Shown here piece after piece: positions 47,047-56,257 of a DNA stretch of 64,000 nt. Every line of letters starts with the position of its first letter. Position 1 is the first letter of the stretch. The position numbers and the translations under genes are program-made. The DNA is taken from the NCBI GenBank assembly GCA_001600175.1, contig BCJC01000006.1:62001-126000 (forward strand), written 5' to 3'. Under the pieces are notes generated by a model that searched no databases, was not told the origin of the DNA, and worked only from the letters and a program-made list of their open reading frames with translations. This DNA comes from Erythrobasidium yunnanense. Taxonomy: Eukaryota > Basidiomycota > Cystobasidiomycetes > Erythrobasidiales > Erythrobasidiaceae.

Positions 47047-49413
47047 TCAGCTCGCCAGCGCCTGCTCGAGCGATTCCCATACCCTTGCAACTCGCGCAGA
47101 ATGCGCAGAGCCGTCGCTTGTCCAGCTCGACATGTGTACTTTGAGCAGTGCATTCCATCTCCAAGCCCATCTAATTTCCTGCGCGAGTATATATCTCAAA
47201 TATGCTCTTCTATCCAAAAGCTTGGCGATGGAAGCTTGGTCCTTCTCGATGCTATCTAGCAGTTTCCGACTCTCTTCCTGCGCGTTGGCTCGATTGGATA
47301 AGTTCATGTTTGATTGAAGAGCGGAATGCTTCGATTGAGTAGCTTCAATTCGTTTCTTCAGCTTGTCGATATTGTCGTGCTTTAACCGAGTCTCATATCG
47401 CTCTATGAGAGCGGCAAGTGACCTCCATGCTTCCCTCTGAAACTTGAGATTCTCCAGCGTCCCATCTTCGAAGTTTGTACTATCGCCATCTTTTAACTCC
47501 GAGAGGGAAGAAAGGCCTTCAGACAGCTTGCCCAGATCTCGATTCAGGATAATGCACTCTTCATCCAGTTCACGCGGTCGGAGGGCGACTTGTGTATTGC
47601 TGCTTGTAGCTTGGAAGACCTCGCCAAACGAATCCAAGCTCATGCGAACACGTAATAGATCCGCTGCATTCGCACTGCGTCGAGCAGATATCCGCTCGAA
47701 TAGACCGCATATTCGCGTTTGGCTCTCGATCATAGCAGGCAACGTCTCTCGCAGCTTTGTGAGGGAGGATTCCAGGTTTTGCGGAACAGACGATTCTTGA
47801 GCTGGTGTAAGCGAGATGGAGAAAGTCTCGTCTTGGTCTCCGCTGGGTGTGACAAATTCGGCATGCATCTTGCGCCAAATGGACAAGTCCTGTCCGATAT
47901 GCGCATGTGAGCTGCGACGATTGTTGACGTATCCTTGACTCACCATGTCCTCCTCGAGAAACACTCGAAGAGCCTTGTCGTTCTTAAGGATATGATGGTT
48001 CGCGGCGAAGTTCAAATATCGCGCTAATGACCGTCTTCTGCGATCTAAGAACGCTTCATCCGTCTGGCCTAGATTGACGTAGTGCGCTGAGACTGTTTAA
48101 GCAGTAAGCAAGCTATGCTAATACTTCTAAAGATGCATAAACGCACTTCCCACCCGCTTCGGCGGCAGCTGCAGTATGAGCCTTGCGGGGTATTTCTTGC
48201 TTATATATTCGTTCAGCCATAGCCAGTCGCTATATCTCCTAGTGACTGTCTTCCGACTCCTATCCGAAGAGACCAAGTATACCGTATGTCTAGTCAAGAA
48301 CGACCCTTGCAGTTCACTCTGCTGATATACCGTTATGCGGTCCATGGAGCGATGAAAGCTGTCGCAGCCTTGATATGGAGGTAAGCCTTGTGACACATTG
48401 CCGGACGCAAAAGGTGTAGCTGTGTTGGAAGATAGAGTGCTGGCGACTCTGCTGGGCGAAAAGCTTTCTGGGTCGTCTGGAAAGGCAGGAAAGCTAGAAT
48501 AAGGATCTGCCTCTGCTTCCTGTCCACGCGGCGGGAAGACAGGTTGACGAGGTATCGTGGAGCCAGAACTAAATCCATTCGAAGTAGGAATACTGCTGTT
48601 CCAAGGATCGGTCGAGGAGCCTGACGAGGTCTTAGTTTGTCGTGTGTGCAAAGGAGAATCGGGGCTCGCTGAAGTAGCGAAGCCTGAAGTTGCTGGGAAG
48701 TTGGGCGTAGTCTGGAATGACGAGAGGTTGAGATTGGGAGTCGGAGGGTCTGCGCGTCGAGTTGCAAGCGCTTCAATCGAGATGGCTGTGATTTACGCAA
48801 CTTCAGCTGTCTGCTTCGCTCAAAGTGGTTGCATAAGCTTTCACCTACGTTGCTTCTGCTGTGCGAAAGCTGCTAATCCTAGAGCTACGTAGAACTCCTG
48901 CTTGCTTATCCTGGATGACATCTTTGACGGAGTCGCCGATGTCGACGCCTGACCGGGGGCCAACGTAGCATTCTTCGAGATGATATTGACGATCTGCGAA
49001 GACATGACACCAAGGTTAGCCGACCCAACTTGATCATGTTCGGCGACATGACACACCTTCTCAGTCTCACTCGGTTGCAAGCCAGCTGCCGAGCTTAGGA
49101 CTTTATGCAAGCTTGCGAATGTGATCGATGTGTTGTTGCTTGCGCCGTACCCATCGCTCGAGAATGTTGAACCGGCATTCGTCCCGGCATACGACAGTAC
49201 GGCTTTCCAAGCCTGGCCATATATTGGAGGCAGGGCAGATTCGTCGAGGATTCCAGTATCATCCTGAGTATTCACGCCATTCGTATCGTTTGAAGGCGGC
49301 GTTGACCACGGGTCGCTGTTTGCTGAGCCGGCATCGTCATAATAGGACAGCGTGTTTATATCTGCGAATGGATTGGTCGAGGCTATCCTAGGCGCATTGA
49401 ACGACGTCTGCAT
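47047..49413 (-). CDS. MVP1: Sorting nexin MVP1 (SNX8-like)
   Basis: PX-BAR protein of endosome-to-Golgi and vacuolar sorting. The start is MQTSFNAPRIASTNPFADIN. The N-terminal part has an EH-like segment (FASLHKVLSSAAGLQPSETEK, IVNIISKN, KQEFYVALGLAAFAQQKQR), as seen in fungal Mvp1. A Ser/Pro-rich linker leads to the PX domain (ITVYQQSELQGSFLTRHTVY, VTRRYSDWLWLNEYISKKYP, LILQLPPKR), whose RRYSDW and PPKR match phosphoinositide binding. The BAR region starts at RRRRSLARYLNFAANH and extends through long coiled helices with WRKMHAEFVTPSGDQDETFS to the end. Introns lie near 48020-48140, 48790-48850 and 48990-49060. The start is 108 bp from the COQ3 ATG on the other strand. Confidence 0.9.
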
Positions 49414-49521
49414 GGTAGCAGAATGGCCGGGATAACCAGCTTAATCACTACGAAATGGTCTGAGTGCGATTTGGGCGGAACTTGATGGGCTATCTTGCAC
49501 CGATTTGTGAGAGAAGTAACA
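49414..49521. promoter_or_regulatory. Very short divergent promoter between MVP1 and COQ3
   Basis: Only 108 bases separate the two start codons, so regulatory sequence and both 5' leaders must overlap or extend into the genes. Confidence 0.5.
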
Positions 49522-50637
49522 ATGCAGCGAGCAGGCTCCACGACCATATCAACAGCAAGCAGACAGCTGGCGAAGCAGGCTTGTACATGCGGGATCCGGC
49601 AGCGTCAGTCTTCCAAGCGCAATCTATCGACTATCAATCAGGACGAGATATCCCACTTCGCATCGCTCGCTGCTACATGGTGGGACGAAGCTGGCGACTT
49701 CAATGTCCTACAACGTATGAACAAAGTCAGAGTCCATTTCCTAAGGGATAGACTGTCCGAAGAAGGCATGATTGACTTTCAAGATCCCGTACATTTCCTC
49801 AAAGGCAAGAAAGTTCTGGACGTCGGATGCGGTGGTGGTCTCTTTACAGAGGTGCGACATTCTCTTACCTGTCTCTGCGGGTCATGCTGACCCTACTGCT
49901 CACAGCGCCTAGCGAGATTAGGAGCAGATACTTTAGCCATCGATGCATCAGAAGAGAATGTACAGACAGCAACACTCCACGCATCACAAGATCCTCGACT
50001 TCTAGCCATGCTCGAAGCGGGGCAACTGGAATACAGGGCATCGGCTGTAGAGCATCTTCCGGGAGCAAGAGTGGATGCACAATCGCAAGATCAATTCGAT
50101 GTGGTCTGTGCGATGGAGGTCTTAGAACACGTCGAAGATCCTCCAGGCTTTTTGCGCTCCTTGGCGAATCTGACTAAAGTGAGCATGATCGCACTTCGGT
50201 TAATTGCGAATATGCCGTTGAGAGTTGAATACTAGCCTGGTGGCCATCTCATTCTCTCCACAATAGCGAGGACACCTCTAGCCCGTCTATTGGCAATCGA
50301 TCTCGCGGAATCACCTCTCATCCGCCTCGCGCCAGCAGGCTCGCATACCTATTCCAAATTCGTCTTACCATCAGAAATCGAAACCTTCTTCCGCAATGAG
50401 CTACAGTGGACCACCTCACCATCTTCTACGGCCGATGCGTCGGTTCCGCAAGGCCACCTCATACCAGATCAGATTAGCCCAAGACATGCCCTAGAAGCGA
50501 GAGGAACGACATATCTGCCGTGGAAAGGCGAATGGACGCTATTGCAGAAAGATCATGGAGGACTTGGTGCAAAACTCAGCAAGAGCGTGAATTTCTTCTT
50601 TGGCGCGAGAAAGCCGATGTCGGCTTTGAATGTCTAA
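49522..50637 (+). CDS. COQ3: Ubiquinone biosynthesis O-methyltransferase, mitochondrial
   Basis: Carries out both O-methylation steps of coenzyme Q synthesis at the mitochondrial inner membrane. Inferred exons are 49522-49851, 49906-50178 and 50236-50637. The N-terminus is basic and rich in Ser/Thr/Arg (MQRAGSTTISTASRQLAKQA), fitting a mitochondrial presequence. Family blocks are FASLAATWWDEAGDFNVLQ, the SAM-binding motif VLDVGCGGGLFTE, LGADTLAIDASEENV, VVCAMEVLEHVEDP and PGGHLILSTIARTPLA. The C-terminus includes GTTYLPWKGEW and ends KPMSALNV. Confidence 0.94.
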
Positions 50638-50939
50638 GCAATATGTTCCATTGAACGCATAGATATACGATGCACCAGCCTGCTCATTACACATGGCGTC
50701 TCCTGCTCAACGAGGATTAGGACTGATGTGAAGGCTTCCCGTACTTAACAGCATGCTGATCATGCTGCAAAGCACGCCTGCTCTACACACGCCAAAAGCC
50801 TGCAAGCTGCTTACAAGGGAGCAAAGTTTTCGCTGGTCCCTTTCACAGCATCGACTGTGAAGCTGTGTTCGCTCGCTCCCAGCTTGCATTTCGACCTACA
50901 CAAGCATTTCGAAGACATATTTCACACCTGAATTGGAAC

Positions 50940-51770
50940 ACGATGAACGACAAGGGCCGAACCAAGCGCATCAACAAGCATCCATCCAATTATCCGTAGG
51001 TGGGAGGTCCGTCTCCTAGGAATCTAATTTGAACAATGTCTGCAATCTCTGCTCCGACTCTGGAAACAGCTGCCAGTATTGGTGAATTGCCGACTTTCGA
51101 TTAGACACTGCTGGCCCTCCGCTAATCTGCAGACTGGTTATGCTGCTAGTGAAAAGCGCTTTCAGCGCCAAGATCGATTGGATGCCCATCACAAGAAACA
51201 CTGGGCAGACATGACAGATACTCCCACTACGTACAGGTTTAAGTGAGTCGACGCACAAAGTGCCTGTGCAATGCCCCTGTTCTACGCACCTGATGCTTAT
51301 ATGTGCACGCTGGCAGTTGTGTCCACCCCGATTGGTGAGTAGGGCAGGCATTATTTAGCATTGTTACGGCCAGGACCTAAAGTACTGATTGGATGCTTGC
51401 AAAGTCAAGGGAATTCTCGACCAGTAGGCTTCGATCAAAACTCGGACCTTCAGCGACACTATCGAAGCAGACATGACAAAATCAAGTACAGGTACGGCCC
51501 GCGGAAGTGCAAAGTTCTAATGTCCAAGCTGAGCAACGAATCCAGATGCAACTGCTGGTAAGGCGCGGTGGTGATGCGCGTGAGCGGCTTGATGGAACAA
51601 TACTGATGGAGATCCTAGCCGCCAGACTTTCAAGCCTCGCTCAGATGGTTGGACGATTCACCTTCGCAGCCCGACCGCTCTTGCGATGGGATGTGCAAAG
51701 TACGGCTATGTGTGAGCGCATTTCAGTCAGAGAAGTCTGGAAAGCCATAAGTATGCTGAACATGCATTGA
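50940..51770 (+). pseudogene. Decayed zinc-finger gene, first copy of a tandem array
   Basis: A diverged relative of the two genes downstream. The finger-1 region reads NDKGRTKRINKHPSNYP with the first zinc histidine replaced by Arg. A candidate 18-nt exon (51317-51334, C-x4-C) is followed by a finger-2 exon (51405-51491) reading GFDQNSDLQRHYRSRH. Next comes a 12-nt exon (51546-51557, ATGCAACTGCTG, Cys-Asn-Cys-Cys), aligned with the 12-nt third-finger exon of the other copies. The third-finger exon is shortened but ends TACGGCTATGT before a donor, as in the other copies (TACGGATACGT, TCCGGCTACGT). I could not assemble an intact frame for the first part, so it is probably non-functional, though a diverged working gene cannot be excluded. 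Confidence 0.5.
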
Positions 51771-52289
51771 TTAAACAGCGAAGTCCTCGAAAGCGGTATT
51801 GAGATTTCAGAGACCAAGGGCATCTCACGACATGGCTTTGTATGACGCAATTTGCGGCCATGCATTCACAGATCTTTGCAATCCCACGTTCTAGACACCG
51901 AAGTAGCCTCATCGATCGCGAATGAGCGAGGTTTATAACGATATGCTTATCACCCAAATCCTGTTTCTGGCCCGAAGCGTCCCTTGCTGAATTTCCCTGC
52001 TCATGCTTCTACGGACCGGTGCTTCAGGGCGTAAAGATCACAATCGCTGGCGAAGCTCTGCAAAAGTGCCGACGGTGCATTGATCGCTAATGATGGCTCA
52101 AACAGATATCCGGCCTTTCATCTAGCGAGAGACGCCTACAGCAAACAGTCTGGATCAATATGGACATCTCAGCACAACATTGGAATTACAAGTGTTAGCT
52201 ATCTTCTGTACCGTAGAGCAAGCATGCGGAATCGCCAAGGACTGCTATTCTTTCGGCCTTCTCTGGCCCCTTCATTCTAACATCGGTGC
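51771..52289. other. Spacer between zinc-finger copies 1 and 2
   Basis: About 520 bases without a recognised gene. The block just downstream (52290-52478) is the conserved upstream element of copy 2. Confidence 0.35.
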
Positions 52290-52478
52290 GAGGGCAGCAA
52301 TGCATCATCATCTCCTCCACCTCCTTGTTGAGATCCACAAGATGTGGGGAACACAGGACACCTTTTTCTCAGCATTCCCTTTGTCAACCCTGCAAAACCT
52401 GTGCTGCCTCTGCTCGCTGCAAGCTGGCTCTTGGACTCTCGACAACCAGACTTCTGGCCTGACATTCGAAACAGCAAC
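52290..52478 (+). repeat. Conserved upstream block of zinc-finger copy 2
   Basis: Resembles 54325-54534 upstream of copy 3. Shared stretches in order include GCATCATCATC, TCAGCA(A/T)TCCCTTTGTC, CTGCAAAACCTGTGCTG, CTGCTCGCT, CAAGCTGGCTCT and CAGACTTCTGGCCT. It probably contains the promoter and 5' leader, duplicated along with the gene. Confidence 0.75.
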
Positions 52479-54027
52479 ATGCATAGCAGAGGGTCGACAA
52501 ACAAACATGCTTACAAATACTTGTAAGTTCGCGACAGATATTTCTGAGCTGTTGGAGTACTGAGTCCTCCACGACGTGGTTTTCATTTGATGCCTGCAGC
52601 TGTGACACATGGTAAGTAATAATTTGTTGACGAGCAGCATAGGCAGCATGGCTGATGCGGAACTTTATAGCAGCACCCCCTTTCAGCGTTCTAACAGATA
52701 CAAAGACCACATGAAGAAGCATGAAGCTGAGTCGTCTACACTGCGACATTAGTGAGTGTGAAGCAATCATCGCTTAGGTTGTATATGGTCTAAGTGGCCA
52801 TACTTCGCGCAAACAGCTGCTCCCCTTGGTAAAGGTCCGTCAGGCTTCAGAAGGCAATGCTAATGGACCGTTCGTACAGCAGAAAAGGCTTCGACCAGAA
52901 ATCGGACTACGATCGCCACATACGGACACACGAAGACACTAAAACGAAGTTCAGGTGAGCAGCAAACGGCGTCCTCCCTGCCTATTAATGTTGAACGTGG
53001 GCCTCCATCCAGATGCAATGCATGGTAAGCCACGAGAACGGCTCGCCTTGCAAAGGGCAGTTACTGATTGCCCAGAATCGAATAGTCATAAGGAGGTTTC
53101 AGCCCGCACAGATGCATGGCTGCGTCACACCCGCTCCGAGAGGGCTGTAGCTTCCCGATGCAGCAACTACGGATACGTGCAAGTTGGAATCTCGCTAGAC
53201 CAATAAAGCCCTACTGACTGTCCGCTTGCCTCAGGGTTGTCGATTCTGGCGGAAAGACAATATCAGAAACGCGAGGCATCGCTGCGGGTCGATCTCGACA
53301 GCAAGTAGGCCTGCAGCACACCCAGACTTGGTTTCCATCAGAGCCCACAGTTCAGATGGCTCCAGGGGATCCGTATGCCTGGTCATCAGCGTCTGCGCCA
53401 CAACTTGGCTTCCCGTACCCAGGAGCTCCGCAAAGCTATGGAAACTACAATTACCACGCCCCGCCACTAAACCCTGGTCTGCCCGCATACCCAGCTACAG
53501 ATGCTTACGGTCAGCCCATTTACTATACGCCTCCTCCGCCTGTGTACTATCCTCCTCTTCCTCCTCAGCATCAAGTATATCATCAACAGTACGTCCTTTT
53601 CGATGCACCTCAAGCTAGTCCCCGTGCCTGACGCCTTGCTTTGCAGACGGCCCAATCCTGGCATTGTCAATAACTTCTCTGGTAGACAACAGCCCAGAAT
53701 GCAAACACCTCACGCTGAGCAGAATACGTAAGAAAGTTCCCATACACGCGTGCAGGGGCTAGCTTGCTGAACCGCCTGCGTTCTTATGCGCCCAGAAGCC
53801 ACATAGAGCGGAGACCCGCTACGCCCAAAGGTCGGTCTGCAACACCCAAAAGTCGACCCGCTACGCCTGCACCCAGGGACCGCCGATCAAGATCCCGATC
53901 CAGACGCAGCCAATCTCGAGCACGAAGCCGAAGCGTCGGAGGCAGAGGCAATATTGGGTCTTTGAGCTCGGAGAACAGTTATGATCAGGAAGAGGAAGAC
54001 ATGTTCGCCAAGTATATACGATACTGA
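52479..54027 (+). CDS. C2H2 zinc-finger protein with microexon-encoded Cys knuckles and RS tail, copy 2
   Basis: Ten inferred exons: 52479-52522, 52600-52611, 52671-52751, 52817-52828, 52880-52954, 53013-53024, 53086-53178, 53235-53588, 53647-53727 and 53763-54027. They total 1029 nt, or 342 residues plus stop. Fingers 1 and 2 have perfect C-x2-C-x12-H-x3-H spacing (CDTC + STPFQRSNRYKDHMKKH; CSPC + RKGFDQKSDYDRHIRTH). Finger 3 (CNAC + HKEVSARTDAWLRH) lacks the usual second histidine. Each CxxC sits alone in a 12-nt exon between phase-2 introns. The intron after 53178 has a GC donor (GCAAGT). The rest is rich in Pro, Tyr and Gln (YYTPPPPVYYPPLPPQHQ), then RPATPK-like repeats and an Arg/Ser run (RDRRSRSRSRRSQSRARSRS), ending GRGNIG and an acidic stretch. 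Nuclear nucleic-acid binding is inferred. Confidence 0.82.
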
Positions 54028-54324
54028 CGCTGTCACATGCGGACGGCAAGAGCCAGTCACCATGCCGCACACGAATACTGACTTACCACTTTATACGACA
54101 ACGATCTGCCGGGCACATGATCCGATACAACCAACCACTCAACGAAACTATGTACATTACCTGCTCACTCGCCGCATGCATGCTTGAAGTCTAGCGGCTG
54201 CTGTTCGCTTACGACGCACCGTTTAGCGTAGTCGTCCACTCCAAACAGAGTGAGCCAACGTTTGGCGGAACCGCGAAATTCTGCCTCCTTCCTCCTCTTT
54301 CTGTCGTGCTCTGACTGGTACAAG

Positions 54325-54534
54325 AGCAGCAGTGCATCATCATCCCCTTCGATTGTTTGACGAAGTCCACAAGATGCCGATAACAAAGGATTTACTATTG
54401 TCAGCAATCCCTTTGTCACTCCTGCAAAACCTGTGCTGGCCCTGCTCGCTACAAGCTGGCTCTCGGATTCTTGCAAGCTGGCTCTCAACCTCTCGAGAAG
54501 CAGACTTCTGGCCTTAACACTCGGAATCAGCAGC
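54325..54534 (+). repeat. Conserved upstream block of zinc-finger copy 3
   Basis: Second copy of the block at 52290-52478. It carries a short internal duplication of CAAGCTGGCTCTC near 54461-54486 that the other copy lacks. The bases between 54028 and 54324 hold no recognised gene. Confidence 0.75.
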
Positions 54535-55589
54535 ATGTCTAGCAGAGGATCGACCAACAAGCATGCTTACGAGTACTTGTACGTTCGCGACAAAGATTTC
54601 TGAGAGTTGAACACTGAGCCCTCCACGATGTTGTGTCCTTAGGACGTCTACATCTACAGGTGCGAAATATGGTGAGTCATGGCTCTTAGCAAGTAGCGAT
54701 CGATAGCATGACTGATGCGGATCTTAATAGCAATACCCCCTTCCAGCGTGCTTACAGATACAGGGACCACATGAACAAGCACGCTGGAGTTGGGCCTTAT
54801 AGACATCGGTAAGTACAGGAATGTAAGGTTTTCGAGACTTGCAAAGCCACTTACTCGCCACTGCCTGCACGCAAATAGCTGTTCCACTTGGTGAAGATCC
54901 ATATGTCCACTTGGAAAAGGGTGATGCTGATATCGTGTGTGCATAGCAATAAGTCGTTCAATAACAAATCGGATCTTGATCGCCACATACCGACACATGA
55001 AGGTAACAAGACGAAGTTCAAGTGAGTTACAGCGGACACGCACTCCTACATTTAATGGATGCTGACCTGGCCGCGCCTAGATGTAATGGGTGGTAAGCGT
55101 TGCGGCTGCTCGCCTTACAGATTAAAGGCCAGGCGCTGACTGTCTGAGCTTGTGAAGTTCCCTGCCGGTGTCGGCTCGCAAAGATGCATGGAAGCGTCAT
55201 GCCCGCTCCGATGGGGGTATACTGAACCGGTGTAGCGAGTCCGGCTACGTGTAAGTGGGCATTGTTCTGGAACAATAGCCTCACGCTGACTGTAACGCTA
55301 CCTTAGAGTCATCGATTCTAACGAGAACGTTATATCAGGAACGCAAGGCATCTTTACCATCGAAACTCAGGATTCAAGAGAAAGAAGATCCGCTACGCCC
55401 AAAGCTCGAGCTGGCAAGCCGGCGCGTAGGTCTCGTCAACCAAAGCCTCAGGCCGGACCCAGTGGATCACGAGAACGTAGCCGAAGCGCTGAAGGTAGAG
55501 GCAATATCGGATATTTCACATTCGAAGAGAGCTACGCCACTTCTGACCCGAATTTCTTCGAGCAAGCCTGGGATCCCCAGTTGCACTAG
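54535..55589 (+). CDS. C2H2 zinc-finger protein with microexon-encoded Cys knuckles, copy 3
   Basis: Eight inferred exons: 54535-54578, 54660-54671, 54731-54808, 54879-54890, 54947-55021, 55081-55092, 55158-55250 and 55307-55589. They total 609 nt, or 202 residues. Exons 1, 2, 4, 5, 6 and 7 have exactly the same lengths as in copy 2 (44, 12, 12, 75, 12 and 93 nt). Fingers 1 and 2 are canonical (CEIC + NTPFQRAYRYRDHMNKH; CSTC + NKSFNNKSDLDRHIPTH). Finger 3 (CNGC + SLPVSARKDAWKRH) lacks the last histidine, as in copy 2. The last exon has RRSATPKARAGKPARR, then RERSRSAEGRGNIG and an acidic, aromatic end. It lacks the Pro/Tyr-rich part of copy 2. Likely a nuclear DNA- or RNA-binding protein. Confidence 0.84.
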
Positions 55590-56257
55590 TCTACATTCAA
55601 AGGTCCTGTTACAGGTGGAGGGGATCAGCTTTACTCCATCTGGACCACTGCTGGCGATTGGTCCAGCAGACACCCTCACAAAACTAAGGCTATGACCTCA
55701 TCTGACTCTTTCAATCCGTTATCTCATACCTCATACCTATTCCACGAAGTCTGATTAACTCCATCGTATACACGTACTTCGTTGTCCGAGACCTGAAACC
55801 CCAATTTCTTCCGTTCGCTGTGCAAGTGCTGATCGAATGCATGGTATACACTAACCAGCTCAGCAGCTAGTAGCCCCAGTGGTGCATGTTTCCAGATGTT
55901 ACAGAGGTTTCGTCACTCCACGAAGGCGACTCGGCCCGGTTAACGGCGGGCTTTGCTTGTGAACAGGCAACTTGTGTACGTGTTGCAGCATCGTTGGCAT
56001 TAATCCATCCTGTATCGACATAAAGACCGCCAATAAGAAAAAGACCAGCTTGTAACGGCTTGACCGGCTTGCACAGCGAGACATCCCAGAAACGTGGTCG
56101 GCTTGTTTGGACAACAGAGTTGAATCGAACGTCTTGTCGCCTCAAGAATGGCAGCACCACTTGTGAGTCTATCGATGTGCACTGGCGTTTGCGAGCCGCA
56201 AAGGCAGAGGCAGATATCGCAGTAGCCGGTTGGGCGTCGTTATCATCGTTACTGATC
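55590..56257. other. Intergenic region between zinc-finger copy 3 and PFK-2
   Basis: 668 bases. The frame on the plus strand is open upstream of the PFK-2 ATG, and a 200-codon minus-strand frame (56475-55867) is open too. Neither shows a motif; the second overlaps the PFK-2 first exons and is rejected. Confidence 0.4.
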
